This document shows, piece by piece, positions 22,839-32,879 of a DNA stretch of 64,000 nt. Below the pieces are notes generated by a model that searched no databases, was not told where the DNA came from, and saw nothing but the letters and a program-made list of their open reading frames with translations. The translations under genes and the position numbers were made by a program. Source of the DNA: Ahaetulla prasina. Its lineage: Eukaryota; Chordata; Lepidosauria; Squamata; Colubridae. The stretch covers positions 80,914,757-80,978,756 of the forward strand of contig NC_080546.1 of assembly GCF_028640845.1 (NCBI RefSeq), read 5' to 3'. The number at the start of each line of letters is the position of its first letter. Positions within the stretch are counted from its first letter, which is position 1.

Positions 22839-24250
22839 GGTGTGTAGGGCACAACAAAAAGCAACACATAGGGGTGTCTGTAGGATTTGTAAAAAAACAA
22901 AAAACCCAAGGTGGTGGCTGTGATCATAGCTCCGTTTGTTTTGTGTGCAACGTTAATATTTTTCAAAGTTAATTCAGGTGGAAAGATCAACATTGTAATT
23001 CTCTTTCAGAAATTATCTGTTCAAGATTGTTTTGCCATACTAACTGTTGAAAAATATATCTGCCAGTTTGTTATATTTGCTATATTTTAGTCTCAAACTA
23101 AACTAAAATTCAGAAATTTACTTCCTACCATTACTCATATCATACAGTATTAATGCAGATGCCAAAATGGCCATCGCTGTTGTTATATTTTATTTTATTT
23201 AGTTTAATTTTGGTATCCATCCATCCCATATTATCTGGTTTTCATTTTATTTGTATTGTTATTATTATGCATTTTATATTGTACTAATTGTATTGTTGTG
23301 TTATTTACTACCTGTCATTAGTCTGGCAAATAGTCAATATATACATTACACCAAATAAATAAAAAAATAAATCCCACCGTATAACGTAACCCTTCATTTT
23401 ACTAGAAACCAAACATCCTTTTTATTCATGTAAATTAAGTTAAGCATCCCTGGTATTTAATTGGATTGTTTTAGATGGATATTCAACACACATTAAGAGC
23501 TTAAACAATTTCCCACAATGAATTCCTAATTTCCAGGATCCAGTCTGGGTCGGTCACAGGGACCAGAGGTTTTGTCTTCCAAGTTTTGGAACTCGTCTTC
23601 AGGGAACTTCTCTCTAGCAGAGTGTGAACTGAATTAAATTCAGACTGAATTAAATTCCTGATTTAATTCAATATTCAAAACATATGCATAATATTTATAT
23701 TATGAATATTAATACAGGACACTGGTTTATGACATACGCCTCTGGTTGACTCTCAGAAGTGTGCTGCCTGGCTAATTTCAGAATATCCTATTAGCATAAT
23801 TAGTAGCATTCAAGGAAGAAAAACATACAATTTTTAATGGGTAATTAGACAGTCGATTGATGCCTCTCATGAAATGGAATTCAATCGTCTGCCTTTTTTT
23901 CTCTATCTGGTTAACCTGTCATCACCAATCTTAAAAAAATCACATCCACCCATATATGGATGGTAAAGGGAAAAATTGCCAATACCTAAATTCAGATCCA
24001 TATTAATTACACCATAAATGTCCTACGCAGGGCTTAATGAATTTTTATTGCCACTATTTCAACTACATCTATAATATTCTATCTAAGTCTTGTACAAAGC
24101 AGCCAAAAAAATACAAAGAAGAGCTGAAAGAAAAGAGTTGGAAAATTCTTTCTAATTAAGGATGATTTCAAGAATCAAAAAAAAAAAAATGAAAAGCACA
24201 CATAGTTTTTTTTAAAAAACACCACATTAAGACCCATCTTGTAATTTGCA
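22839..24250. other. NFXL1 intron, mostly unique
   Basis: About 1.4 kb of AT-rich intron. A TTTTATTT-rich stretch at 23185-23370 ending accaaataaataaaaaaata looks like an old LINE or SINE tail, not assigned. Confidence 0.45.
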
Positions 24251-24252
24251 CT

Positions 24253-24523
24253 TAAATGTGTATATACCCAGAGTTGGGTGGCATAGAAAATTTAATAAAA
24301 TTGTTATTAAACTTCAAAACATTAATTAATAATACTATTGTATTATTACTACAGGCCTAAAAATACAGTAATTTCTACCATTTAATTTGTTGGCTATGTT
24401 TCTGCTTTAATTATTGGTTTTATTACAAATTAGTTAAAATTTAACAAACAAAGCTAAAAAGACAATAAAATATTCATATTATTATGAACTATTGTTTAAA
24501 AAATGGAAAAGCAGTATACAAGT
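24253..24523 (+). repeat. AT-rich repeat, inverse of 21080-21780
   Basis: tgtatatacccagagttggg, acaggcctaaaaatacagta and ttggttttattacaaattag match the inverse of 21690-21780 and 21080-21320 once the SINE at 21321-21677 is ignored. Confidence 0.75.
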
Positions 24524-25405
24524 AATGTTTGATTTACAACAGTTCATTTAGTGACAGTTTAAAGTTACAACAGCACTGAAAAAAATTGACTTATAACCAT
24601 TTTTCACACTGTAGTATTCCTGTGGTCACATGATCCAAATTAAGATGCTTGGCAACCAATTCATATTTATGATGGTTGCATGTCCTGGGGTCATGTGATC
24701 ACATCTCTGCGGCCTTCTGACAAGCAAAGTCAACAGGGAAACCAGATTCACTCAACGACCATGATACTAATTTTTTTTAAAGTTTTATTTTCATTTTCCA
24801 ACAACCTATTCAATATACAGTCTCTTATTCAACATTAGTCATTAAATTTTCATTTGTTACTTATTCGGACCTGCCCAGCTACCACTTCCTTCCTTAACAA
24901 ACCTTTCCTCCTCCCTTCTCTACTTTCTTCTACTTTCTTCATCCTTCCTCTCCTTCACTTTTCTACGTCCTCTCCTCTTTCCCTACTCTTCTCTTCCACC
25001 CTTTCTAACCCTCTCTCTTTCCCCTTTCTTCTTCCTCTCCTTTCCCTTTTCTACCTCTCTCTTCCCTACCTACTTTCTTCCTTCACTCCTCCTCTCCTCT
25101 TCCTTCCCTTCTGAAATGGCAGCTGAGCAGCCCCGCTTTCATTTCAAATTATTTCTATTTCTTAATTACATATCTTCAATCATTCCTTTACATTCCTTTA
25201 CATTGATCCTTCATCTCCCCCCCTCTCCCCTTCCCCTCCCCTCCCACCCCGACCATGATACTAATTTAACAACTGCAGTGATTCACTTGACAAATGTGGC
25301 GAGAAAAGTCGTAAAATATGGGTCATAAAACTCAACTGATCAAATTTCTCACTTAACCACCTACATTTTGGGCTCAATTGTGGCCGTAAGTTGAGAACTA
25401 CCTCT
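24524..25405 (+). repeat. TIR repeat (gtcctcgacttac family) split by L1
   Basis: Reads tttgatttacaacagttcat at the left and cgtaagttgagaactacc at the right. Interrupted at 24773-25250 by a minus-strand L1 3' end. Confidence 0.75.
24773..25250 (-). mobile_element. 5'-truncated L1 3' end
   Basis: On the minus strand it has the purine-rich L1 3' UTR (ggaggggaaggggagagg) and ends in T-rich/A-rich tail at 24773-24780. TSD gaccatgatactaatt at 24757-24772 and 25251-25266. Ordinary 16-bp TSD, in contrast to the L1 at 14086. Confidence 0.88.
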
Positions 25406-25569
25406 AGTAAATCATGAGCCGATTTCTCCTCATGGAACATGGATTTCCTGTGTGAACTCCTGAGATTGCTCCAGAAAGTCCCTCAATGGTAAATCACATT
25501 TCACGAACGAATACATACAAATACAATAACCTTGTTTATGATATAGTTTACCTCATTAATTTAGCTTAC

Positions 25570-25674
25570 CTTTTTGAGTCTCTTACAAGGACAACGGATC
25601 TTAACTTTCTGATTGCAATTCTGACAACACTCCCCTAGGTGACATATCTCTTTACACCGATGGCCACAAGGTAG
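25570..25674 (-). CDS. NFXL1: NFXL1 internal exon (NF-X1-type zinc finger)
   Basis: A 105-bp exon of 35 codons, phase 0, ending in donor aag|gtaagc. It encodes an NF-X1-type finger: [16 protein letters not shown], then CQNCNQ and [10 protein letters not shown], with the C-G-H-x-C and C-H-x-G-x-C spacing typical of the family. NF-X1 fingers bind zinc and in this family mediate nucleic-acid or protein contacts. On its 5' side an L2 LINE begins only about 28 bp beyond the acceptor, so the pyrimidine tract is host sequence but the usual branch-point area lies partly in the LINE. Confidence 0.94.
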
Positions 25675-25702
25675 CTGTAATGTCAGAGAGAAATATATGT
25701 GT

Positions 25703-26420
25703 CATGCCTTATGCACGGTCACTCATGCTCTTGTCACTTCCCGTTTGGATTATTGCAATGCTCTCTACATGGGGCTGCCCTTGAAGTGCACCCGGAGGCT
25801 GCAGCTAGTCCAGAATGCAGCTGCGCGGGTAATAGTGGGAGCAACTCGTTGCTCCCATGTAACACCAATCCTGCGCAGTCTGCACTGGCTTCCTGTGGTC
25901 TTCCGGGTGCGCTTTAAGATTTTGGTTACCACCTTTAAAGCGCTCCATGGCTTAGGGCCCGGGTACTTACGGGACCGCCTGCTGTTACCTGATGTCTCCC
26001 ACCGACCCGTACGCTCACACAGAGAGGGCCTTCTCAGGGTGCCGTCCGCCAAACAATGTCAGCTGGCGGCCCCCAGGGGTAGGGCCTTCTCTGCTGGAGC
26101 TCCCACGCTTTGGAACGAACTTCCCCCTGGTTTACGTCGAGTGCCTGATCTTCGGACTTTTCGCCGTGAGCTGAAAATGCACCTATTTATTCAAGCGGGA
26201 CTGGCTTGAGAGTTTTAAATGTTTTATTAATTTTAATTGGGGCTATTTATAATTTTAAAATTTTAAATTGTTTAAATTCTTGGCCATTTGTAATATGCTT
26301 GTTTTAGTTTTGTTTTTAAATGTGTACATTGTGGGCTTTTTTAATATTGGCTGTACACCACCCTGAGTCCTTCGGGAGAAGGGCGGTATAAAAATCTAAT
26401 AAAATAAATAAAATAAATAA
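25703..26420 (+). mobile_element. L2 LINE 3' fragment beside NFXL1 exon
   Basis: An open frame at 25697-26209 (170 codons) covers the L2 ORF2 C-terminus: LVTSRLDYCNALYMGLPLKC, RLQLVQNAAARVIVGATRCS, LHWLPVVFRVRFKILVTTFK, ALHGLGPGYLRDRL and APTLWNELPPGLRRVPDLRT. The stop at 26207 is in the expected place. The 3' end has gagtccttcgggagaagggc and an aataaa-rich tail. The frame is uninterrupted, so the copy is fairly young. The left edge is only about 28 bp from the NFXL1 acceptor at 25674. Confidence 0.9.
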
Positions 26421-27020
26421 ATAATGAAGCATAAATGCTCGGTTTTGCTTACTTGCATTTGTTGGTTATTATACTTAAATTCCTTGTACTTTGAGCCAAG
26501 GATGATAAGAAATTTTCTATACAGTTCATTTTAATGCAAAACTCTTTCCAGGCTAATATCAAGACAACGATGTAGATTCATCCACGTAGTCACCAGATGT
26601 TAAATGTTACTTCAGAATTTACTGTTCAAATCAACCGAAAGACTCTTCTTCTCCATTAGCTTTTAGAATTAAAGGAACTGGATGCGTTTGTCAGTGAGCA
26701 TACCTGGTTTAAGGACTTTGGATCACTTTTGAAATCTGCCATGACGCTACTTATCAATTTCCAATGCTACATTACTATACTGCCATCAATAGTTTCAAAT
26801 TATTGACAAATATTTCAATAATATTATATGACCATTATTAATGATACGCATATTGGGACTGCTAATATATTTATTATCTTTTTGTTATTCAAAATGAAAT
26901 GTACTCAGACAACACGCTGTTCGTATAGGTATTTTTTTATGTTTATTAAAGAAAAATATATCAATAAAACATATAGTACTTAAAAAAAAACAATGCAAAA
27001 AGTAGTTTCAAATGTTTTAC
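26421..27020. other. NFXL1 intron, unique part
   Basis: About 600 bp; no recurring repeat or coding signal. Confidence 0.5.
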
Positions 27021-27090
27021 CTCCTTGGGGCACTGGTTTTTGCATGAACACAGCTCTTCTTTCACTTCTGCAGTAGCATTAGTGATTTTT
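27021..27090 (-). CDS. NFXL1: NFXL1 internal exon
   Basis: A 70-bp exon: one base completes a codon split with the upstream exon (AT|A, Ile), then 23 codons ending phase 0 at gag|gtaaaa. The acceptor is tatttcttcag. The translation after the split codon is KITNATAEVKEELCSCKNQC, then PKE; it supplies Cys ligands and joins directly to LPCGHRC of the next exon. The phase match on both sides is the main evidence. Confidence 0.92.
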
Positions 27091-27444
27091 CTGAAGAAAT
27101 AGAAATTAATGGTCATTCATGAAAAAAAGAGACAAAATAAACAGTGAGTCAAGTTATTCATTGTCTTATTTTGTGTCAATCGATGTTGAACTGAGAAAGC
27201 AGACGTAAAACAGGTGAGGATAAAAAAAAAGGGAGATCGAGTTTGAATAATCAAATAAAGCCGGGTCAAGTGATTTAATATCAGACTTAGTGATAATCTC
27301 ATGAGAATAAAATGAAGAGGTTTTATAAGGCAACACCTGAAATGCCCACTGTATCGCAGGTTAAATTGGGTAAAAATGCTTTGATTCAAACTAACCTGGC
27401 AATTAGGATAAACTGACCACTAATCCAGCATGGTCAAAAATAAT

Positions 27445-27800
27445 AAGGTAAAAGGTAAAGGTTCCCCTCGCACATATGTGCTAGTTGTTCCCGACTCTAT
27501 GGGGTGGTGCTCATCTCCGTTTCAAAGCCGAAGAGCCAGCGCTGTCCGCAGACATCTCCGTGGTCATGTGGCCAGCATGACTAAATACCAAAAGTGCGCG
27601 GAACGCTGTTACCTTCCCACCAAAGGTGGTCCCTATTTTTCTACTTGCCTTTTTTACGTGCTTTCGAACTGCTAGGTTGACAGAAGCTGGGACAAGTAAC
27701 GGGAGCTCACCCCGTTACGCGGCACTAGGGATTCGAACCGCTGAACTGCCGACCTTTCGATCGACAAGCTCAGCGTCTTAGCCACTGAGCCACCGCATCC
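27445..27800 (-). mobile_element. Sauria-type SINE, complete
   Basis: Inverted full copy, with tRNA-like head end gccactgagccaccgcatcc at 27781-27800 and a 10-bp TSD caaaaataat (27435-27444, 27801-27810). Confidence 0.9.
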
Positions 27801-27810
27801 CAAAAATAAT

Positions 27811-28130
27811 ATTTATCAAAAATAATAGTCCCTAGTTTTAACCTTTAAAAAACCTAGTTTTTCAGGCCTTTTATATCTGAAACATATGCAGCAAACAAAA
27901 AGAAGTCAGAAAGACAGATTAGCCAGTCAGTACAACATGCTAATGCAGTAAAATGATAGTTCTTTTTACTTCTGCTAGTATATCAAGTTGAATCAAGGCT
28001 GATGGAAGACCCTCAGAAATTGGTACCTCCATCTACCATTCCAAACAGCACCCCCCCCCCAAAAACAATAAAACCAATTTGGAGCAAAGAGCCTGCTTAT
28101 AGGATGGGGTTGGGGAAATAAGGCTGGCTG
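27811..28130. other. NFXL1 intron, unique part
   Basis: About 320 bp, with an 11-base C run at about 28051-28060. Nothing else seen. Confidence 0.5.
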
Positions 28131-28176
28131 ACAGTTCCAAATAGACCTATGTATATATATATATGTATATATACAT

Positions 28177-28644
28177 GTATATAGGTCTTTGGTTGTTCGG
28201 GTTTTCTCCCGTGTAAAATTGGAAGTGTCTTGGCGACGTTTCGACGAAGTCTCATTCGTCATCTTCAGGCTTCAGCTTCGTGCTTCTGGGAGCAATGTGT
28301 GATCGCAGCTGTTTCTTCCTTTTAACTGCTAGTGGGGGTTTGAACTGATTGGGTGGGAGCTTGGCTGTGCTCTGATTGAATGGGGTTTTTTCTGTGCTCT
28401 GATTGGCTGGATCACACAGGACACACCCCCAGCCAATCAGAGCACAGAAAACCCCATCCAATCAGAGCACAGCCAAGCTCCCAATCAGTTCAAACCCCAC
28501 TAGCAGTTAAAGGAAGAAACAGCTGCGATCACATTGCTCCCAGAAGCACGCTGAAGCCTGAAGATGACGAATGGTTTCGTCACGCCGCCAAGACACTTCC
28601 AATTTTACACGGGAGAAAACCCGAACAACCAAAGACCTATATAC
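28177..28644. repeat. Large inverted repeat, possibly Penelope-derived
   Basis: The left arm (about 28177-28410) and right arm (about 28431-28644) are inverse copies with a few indels around an 18-20-bp spacer. The outer ends read gtatataggtctttggttgt and its inverse. Each arm carries a ctgaagatgacgaat motif. TA-rich tracts flank both sides. The gacgaatgagacttcgtcg-type sequence recalls termini of Penelope-like elements, but that assignment is from memory. Confidence 0.7.
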
Positions 28645-29113
28645 AAACACCCGTGAAAACCTCAGAAAACAAATACATGTATATGTATATATATCACTAA
28701 CCCTGATGATGTTACCTAGTTAGGGTAATAAAACATCTGGAAGATAACAAGCAAGCTCAGAGAGCACCAAGCACCCCCTCAGACCTATGCACAATTTATT
28801 TACAAGTCTTCTTCTTCTTCATCATTATCATCTACAGCTGCCCATTCTGATGGGCAGACTGCAAAATATAATATGAGATGGAAACAATTAAGACATAAAC
28901 AAGAGAACTGGGACTAACCACAACTATTTAAACAGCCCGTAAGTGCAGTTGCCTCCCACCGAAAGATTCTGACTATTTATTCAGAAAGAGGAGGAAACTG
29001 GTGTGCGTGTGTGAGTTTGTGTGTGTCTCATCTCAAAATAGCATTGTAAAAACGAAATAAAAATAGCTTAATTACCAAAAACTGAATATAGCAAAGATCG
29101 TTTAATTACGTAC

Positions 29114-29280
29114 ATGCATTCAATGTACAGGCTTGTCAGTTTGCAGTGACATTTTATTCGGATCATTTGGGCACATGCCGGACATTCTCCGGGATGGCAT
29201 GGCAAAGGGCACGCATGAGAGCACCCAGCTGGTCGTGGCTTGGAACATCCTTCTTCACACTGAGAACATTCTGGACCTGC
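29114..29280 (-). CDS. NFXL1: NFXL1 internal exon (zinc fingers)
   Basis: A 167-bp exon: 55 codons plus two bases (AT). The acceptor is ttttttactag and the donor at|gtacgt. The Cys/His-rich translation starts [20 protein letters not shown], passes through [15 protein letters not shown] and ends [13 protein letters not shown]. It carries one complete NF-X1-type finger and part of another. An alternative acceptor four bases downstream (gcag|gt) would break the frame with the phase-0 upstream exon and was not used. A T-rich tract precedes the acceptor. Confidence 0.94.
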
Positions 29281-29399
29281 CTAGTAAAAAAGAGCAAAAT
29301 GCGATTTATCATTTATTTGCTTTTTTTTTTTTTTTTGGACCGTCCGTTTATTTAAACTTATGTAAAGACGCTTGGCTCGCTCAAGTGGCAGAAAGTTAA

Positions 29400-29712
29400 T
29401 ATTTTTTATTTATTTATTTGTCAATCATATATAATATAAGAGGTAAAAGTATAATAATTTGGATACATGAAAAGAGTAAGTAAAAAAAGGAACATTAGGA
29501 CAGGGACGGTAGGCACGCTGGTGCGCTTATGCACGCCCCTTACAGACCTCTTAGGAATGGGGGGGAGATCAACAGTAAACAGCTTAAGATTAAAGTTTTG
29601 GGGGTTTGGGGAAGAAACCACAGAGTCAGGTAGTGCATTCCAGGCATTGACCACTCTGTTGCTGAAGTCGTATTTTCTGCAATCGAGTTTGGAGCGGTTT
29701 ACCTTGAGTTTG
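29400..29712 (-). mobile_element. CR1-superfamily LINE 3' fragment
   Basis: Parallel to 3090-4060 without the hAT: (TTTA)n at 29405-29420, cgccccttacagacctctta, and an RT end reading VNAWNALPDSVVSSPNPQNF on the minus strand. It abuts the AT-rich satellite. Confidence 0.75.
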
Positions 29713-30690
29713 TGTTGTATTGTATTGGCTTCTATTGTATTGTATTGGCTTGTATTATATTTGTATTGTATGGTATTGGTATTGGTATTGGTATTGGTAC
29801 TGGTATTGTATTGTATTGTATTGGCTTGTATTGTATATTGTATATTATATTATGTATTGTATTATTATATTGTATATTATATTGCTTATATTATTATATT
29901 AGCTTATATTATATTAAACTTATATTATATTATATTATATTATTATAATTATTATTATTATTATTGTATATTATTATATTATATTATTATATTATGTATT
30001 ATTATTAATTATATTATTATATTAAACTTATATTATATTAAACATATTATATTAAACTTATATTATATTATATTAGCTTATATTATATTAAACTATATTA
30101 TATTGTATTGTATTAGTATTAGTATTAGTATTAGTACTAATTATTATATTATATTATATTATTATATTGTATTGGCTTGTATTATATTATATATTGTATT
30201 AAACATATTATATTGTATTATATGGTATTAGTATTGGTATTAATTACTAATTATTATACTATATTATATTAGCTTATATTATATTATATTAAACATATTA
30301 TATTATATTATATAATTATTATTATTATTATTGTATATTATATTGTATTATATTATTGTATTAAACATATTATATTGGCTTATATTGTATTAAACTATAT
30401 TATTATATTAAACTTATATTATATTATATTATTATAATTATTAATTATTGGTATTAATTACTAATTATTATACTATATTATATTAGCTTATATTATATTA
30501 TATTAAACATATTATTATTATATTATATAATTATTAATTATTATTATATTAAACATATTATATTAATATTAGCTTATATTATATTGTATTAGCTTATATT
30601 ATATTAAACTTGTATTATATTGTATTGGCTTGTATTGTATTTGTATTGTAAGGTATTGGTATTTATGGTATGGTATGGTATTGTATTGGC
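29713..30690. repeat. AT-rich pentamer-derived satellite
   Basis: Nearly 1 kb of TATTA/TTGTA/TATTG units with recurring higher-order words (ttggcttgtattatatt, tattagcttatattatatta, attaaac). The 254-codon frame across it is a low-complexity artefact. Confidence 0.9.
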
Positions 30691-30867
30691 TTGAAACGTA
30701 AAAAAAAACATATGCAGAAGCCATGTTGACTTTTGTTCTTCCTGCAACCTCCTCCCCGAAAGTCACTCCTAAACAAGGATAGGTAGGAAAGAGCCTCCTG
30801 TGCGACATAGAATAGAATAGACTGGACCTTGGAAAGCTTCAGTTGAGTCATGAAGTTACCACTATTT

Positions 30868-31216
30868 ACCGTATTCTTCGGACTATAAAACACACTTTTT
30901 TGTCTCCCAAAAAGCGGTGAAAATGTCTGTGCGTTGAATATTGCTGAAGCCCCGCTCACTCGCCGGCCATTTTTTGGCCTCCGCATTGTCCTGTTTCTGA
31001 GCCTTTTTTCCAGCCTCTTTTCGGCCTGTTTTTGGTGCTTTTTTTGCCTGTATTCGAGGCTTTTTTCAGCCCATTTTTTAGGCTTTTTTGGGCTCGTTTT
31101 TTTGGAATTTGGAAAATGGAGCGCACGGAGGCCAAAAACTTTTTTTTGTTGTTTTCCTCTTCTAAATTTAGGTGCGTCTTATAGTCCAGTGCGTCTTATG
31201 GTCTGGAAACTACAGT
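30868..31216. mobile_element. MITE with cggactataaaac ends
   Basis: Left end accgtattcttcggactata, right end the inverse of tatggtctggaaactacagt with an inner cgtcttatagtccagtgcgt. Terminal inverted repeats of roughly 20 bp. Superfamily not assigned; no clear TSD. Confidence 0.6.
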
Positions 31217-31286
31217 AAATATATTGAAAAGAAAAATGTCCCCAAGGACCTGCTATTTGCAACGTCTTCTGTTTTACGCTATATAG

Positions 31287-31814
31287 CAGTAGTAGTCAAC
31301 TTGGTCCCTACCGCCAACTAGTGGGCGTTCCAGCTTTCATGGTGGGCGGTAGGGGTTTTTTCCAATACTGAAGCACTTTCCTTTTTTTTATTTTATTTAA
31401 TTGACTTTTTAAAAAAATTCATAGCATTATTTAAAAACATTTTCATTAGGTTTACATAAAATTCCCCGTGACAATTTAAATTTCTGAAAATATACTATTT
31501 GTATCGCCCGCGCATAAGTTTGGTTCACGTTACCTAAGTGAAACTAAATGGCGCTATAGTGCGACCGCAAACAAAAGAGCCTCGTCCCAGAATAGCTCGC
31601 GCATCTCCCCCCACACCACCCAGCTGTAACAGACAAGCAGAGCTGATAGCCAGTGCCCCCCGCAAACCCAATCCACGATGCACGAGAGGCATGCACAGAC
31701 GTCGATACACTTTATAAATCAACATTACTGTGGAACCGGTGGGCGGTTAGAAAATTTTACTACTAACAGAGATACAAAAGTGGGCGGTAGGTATAAAAAG
31801 GTTGACTACCCCTG
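31287..31814. mobile_element. hAT element, caggggtagtcaacc family
   Basis: A 528-bp element with ends CAGTAGTAGTCAACTTGG and the inverse of CAGGGGTAGTCAACCTTTTT. The flanks ctatatag/gtatatat match 6 of 8. It is the empty-site reference for the copy at 42764-49699 that holds the ERV. Confidence 0.85.
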
Positions 31815-32417
31815 GTATATATCATGAGGAGGCTGCCTGAAAGGAGGCCACGGCCCAGCCTAGCAGCCCAGAGGCCCAGAGATTCCAGGACGGGCATTGA
31901 GGCAGCTGGAGGCCAGCTGAGTGGCAGTGGCCCAGTGCAAGCAGAGGCCAGCTGAGCAGTGGCAATGGAATGGAGCCAGGTGGCAATGGACAAGTGGCTG
32001 AGAGCAGCAAGGCGGAGGAGCTGGGCAGCAGTGGCACAGCGCTAAATGGCAGTGAAGTGGAGTGCCCAGAGCAGCACACTGTACCCAAAAACCCCAGCAG
32101 TGGCCAGGCAACCGAAAGGCAAGAAGACAGGGATAAATTAAAACATTTCTAGATGGGGAGGAAAGGGATACATTTTTAAGGCAGGGAGTAGAGGGCTAAG
32201 AGCAAAACATCTCCTAGAAAGCAGCCAGAGATTTCCTGCAAAAAGAAGTGTTGCTGTAAATCTCAAGTCCCTGTTTAGGATAGCTTTTTTGGAGAGAAAG
32301 CAGAAGTGGTTGATCGAGTAACAACAGATCCCATCTCTTCCATTCTGCCCTTGCCTGCCCCACGTGTCCTAATTTGTGCTTTTAATTTACTTATATTTTA
32401 ATGTATATGTATCAGAG
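31815..32417. other. NFXL1 intron with a GC-rich decayed repeat
   Basis: 31830-32110 is rich in ggccca/agcagtggc words (cagctgagcagtggcaatgg) and may be a decayed minisatellite or LTR piece. The rest is unique. Confidence 0.4.
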
Positions 32418-32665
32418 ATGATATTCAGTTGGTTTGGACCGGTTCACCTGAACCGGTAGCGGAAATCGCGGGTGAACCGGTAGCGGAAATAGCTGGTGGG
32501 GCTGCCCATCTGTCCCGTCTCAATGCCATCCTATTTAGGCATGTCTTTAAGGCTGGGTGCATGCGCGGAAGGCATGCACACCAGAAAAGCACATGCACAG
32601 AAGGCTGGGCACATGCGTGTACATGTGCAGATTTGCAAACCAGTAGGGTATATCACCCCTGAATA
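32418..32665. mobile_element. hAT-like accggtagcggaaat repeat, decayed
   Basis: accggtagcggaaatcgcgg occurs with a near repeat, and the right end reads tatatcacccctg. It resembles the 18223-19181 family; no TSD remains. Confidence 0.5.
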
Positions 32666-32879
32666 GCATCCCTGACAGGTATATTTTGATTGTAAGCCGC
32701 CCTGAGTCACCTTATAGTAAGATAGGCAACCAATAAATTTTATAAATAAATTTAAGTAGATTTACAATCCTATTTAAATTGCTGCGTAGATCTCTGCCAT
32801 TTTTAAATACCTGATTCATGGGGTCCCTGCCTGATGCCACAACTGTAACAACAAGCAAGAATGAATAACTACAGTAAAG

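Noticed and set aside
25697..26209. 170-codon frame as a host gene
   Set aside because: Matches the L2 ORF2 C-terminus seen in the longer L2 at 33960-34735.
28803..28862. Minus-strand candidate terminal exon: acceptor tattttgcag, then CPSEWAAVDDNDEEEEDL and stop, with AATAAA overlapping the stop
   Set aside because: Good-looking acceptor and polyadenylation signal, but the acidic run is a (CTT)n/(ATC)n simple tract beside a Penelope-like repeat and fits no NFXL1 phase. RNA-seq could revive it as an alternative 3' end.
29114..29276. NFXL1 exon 29114-29280 with an acceptor four bases later
   Set aside because: Would break the frame with the phase-0 exon 35586-35726.
29467..30231. 254-codon open frame
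   Set aside because: Made of Tyr/Ile/Leu repeats translated from the AT satellite, with its start in a LINE fragment; no protein character.
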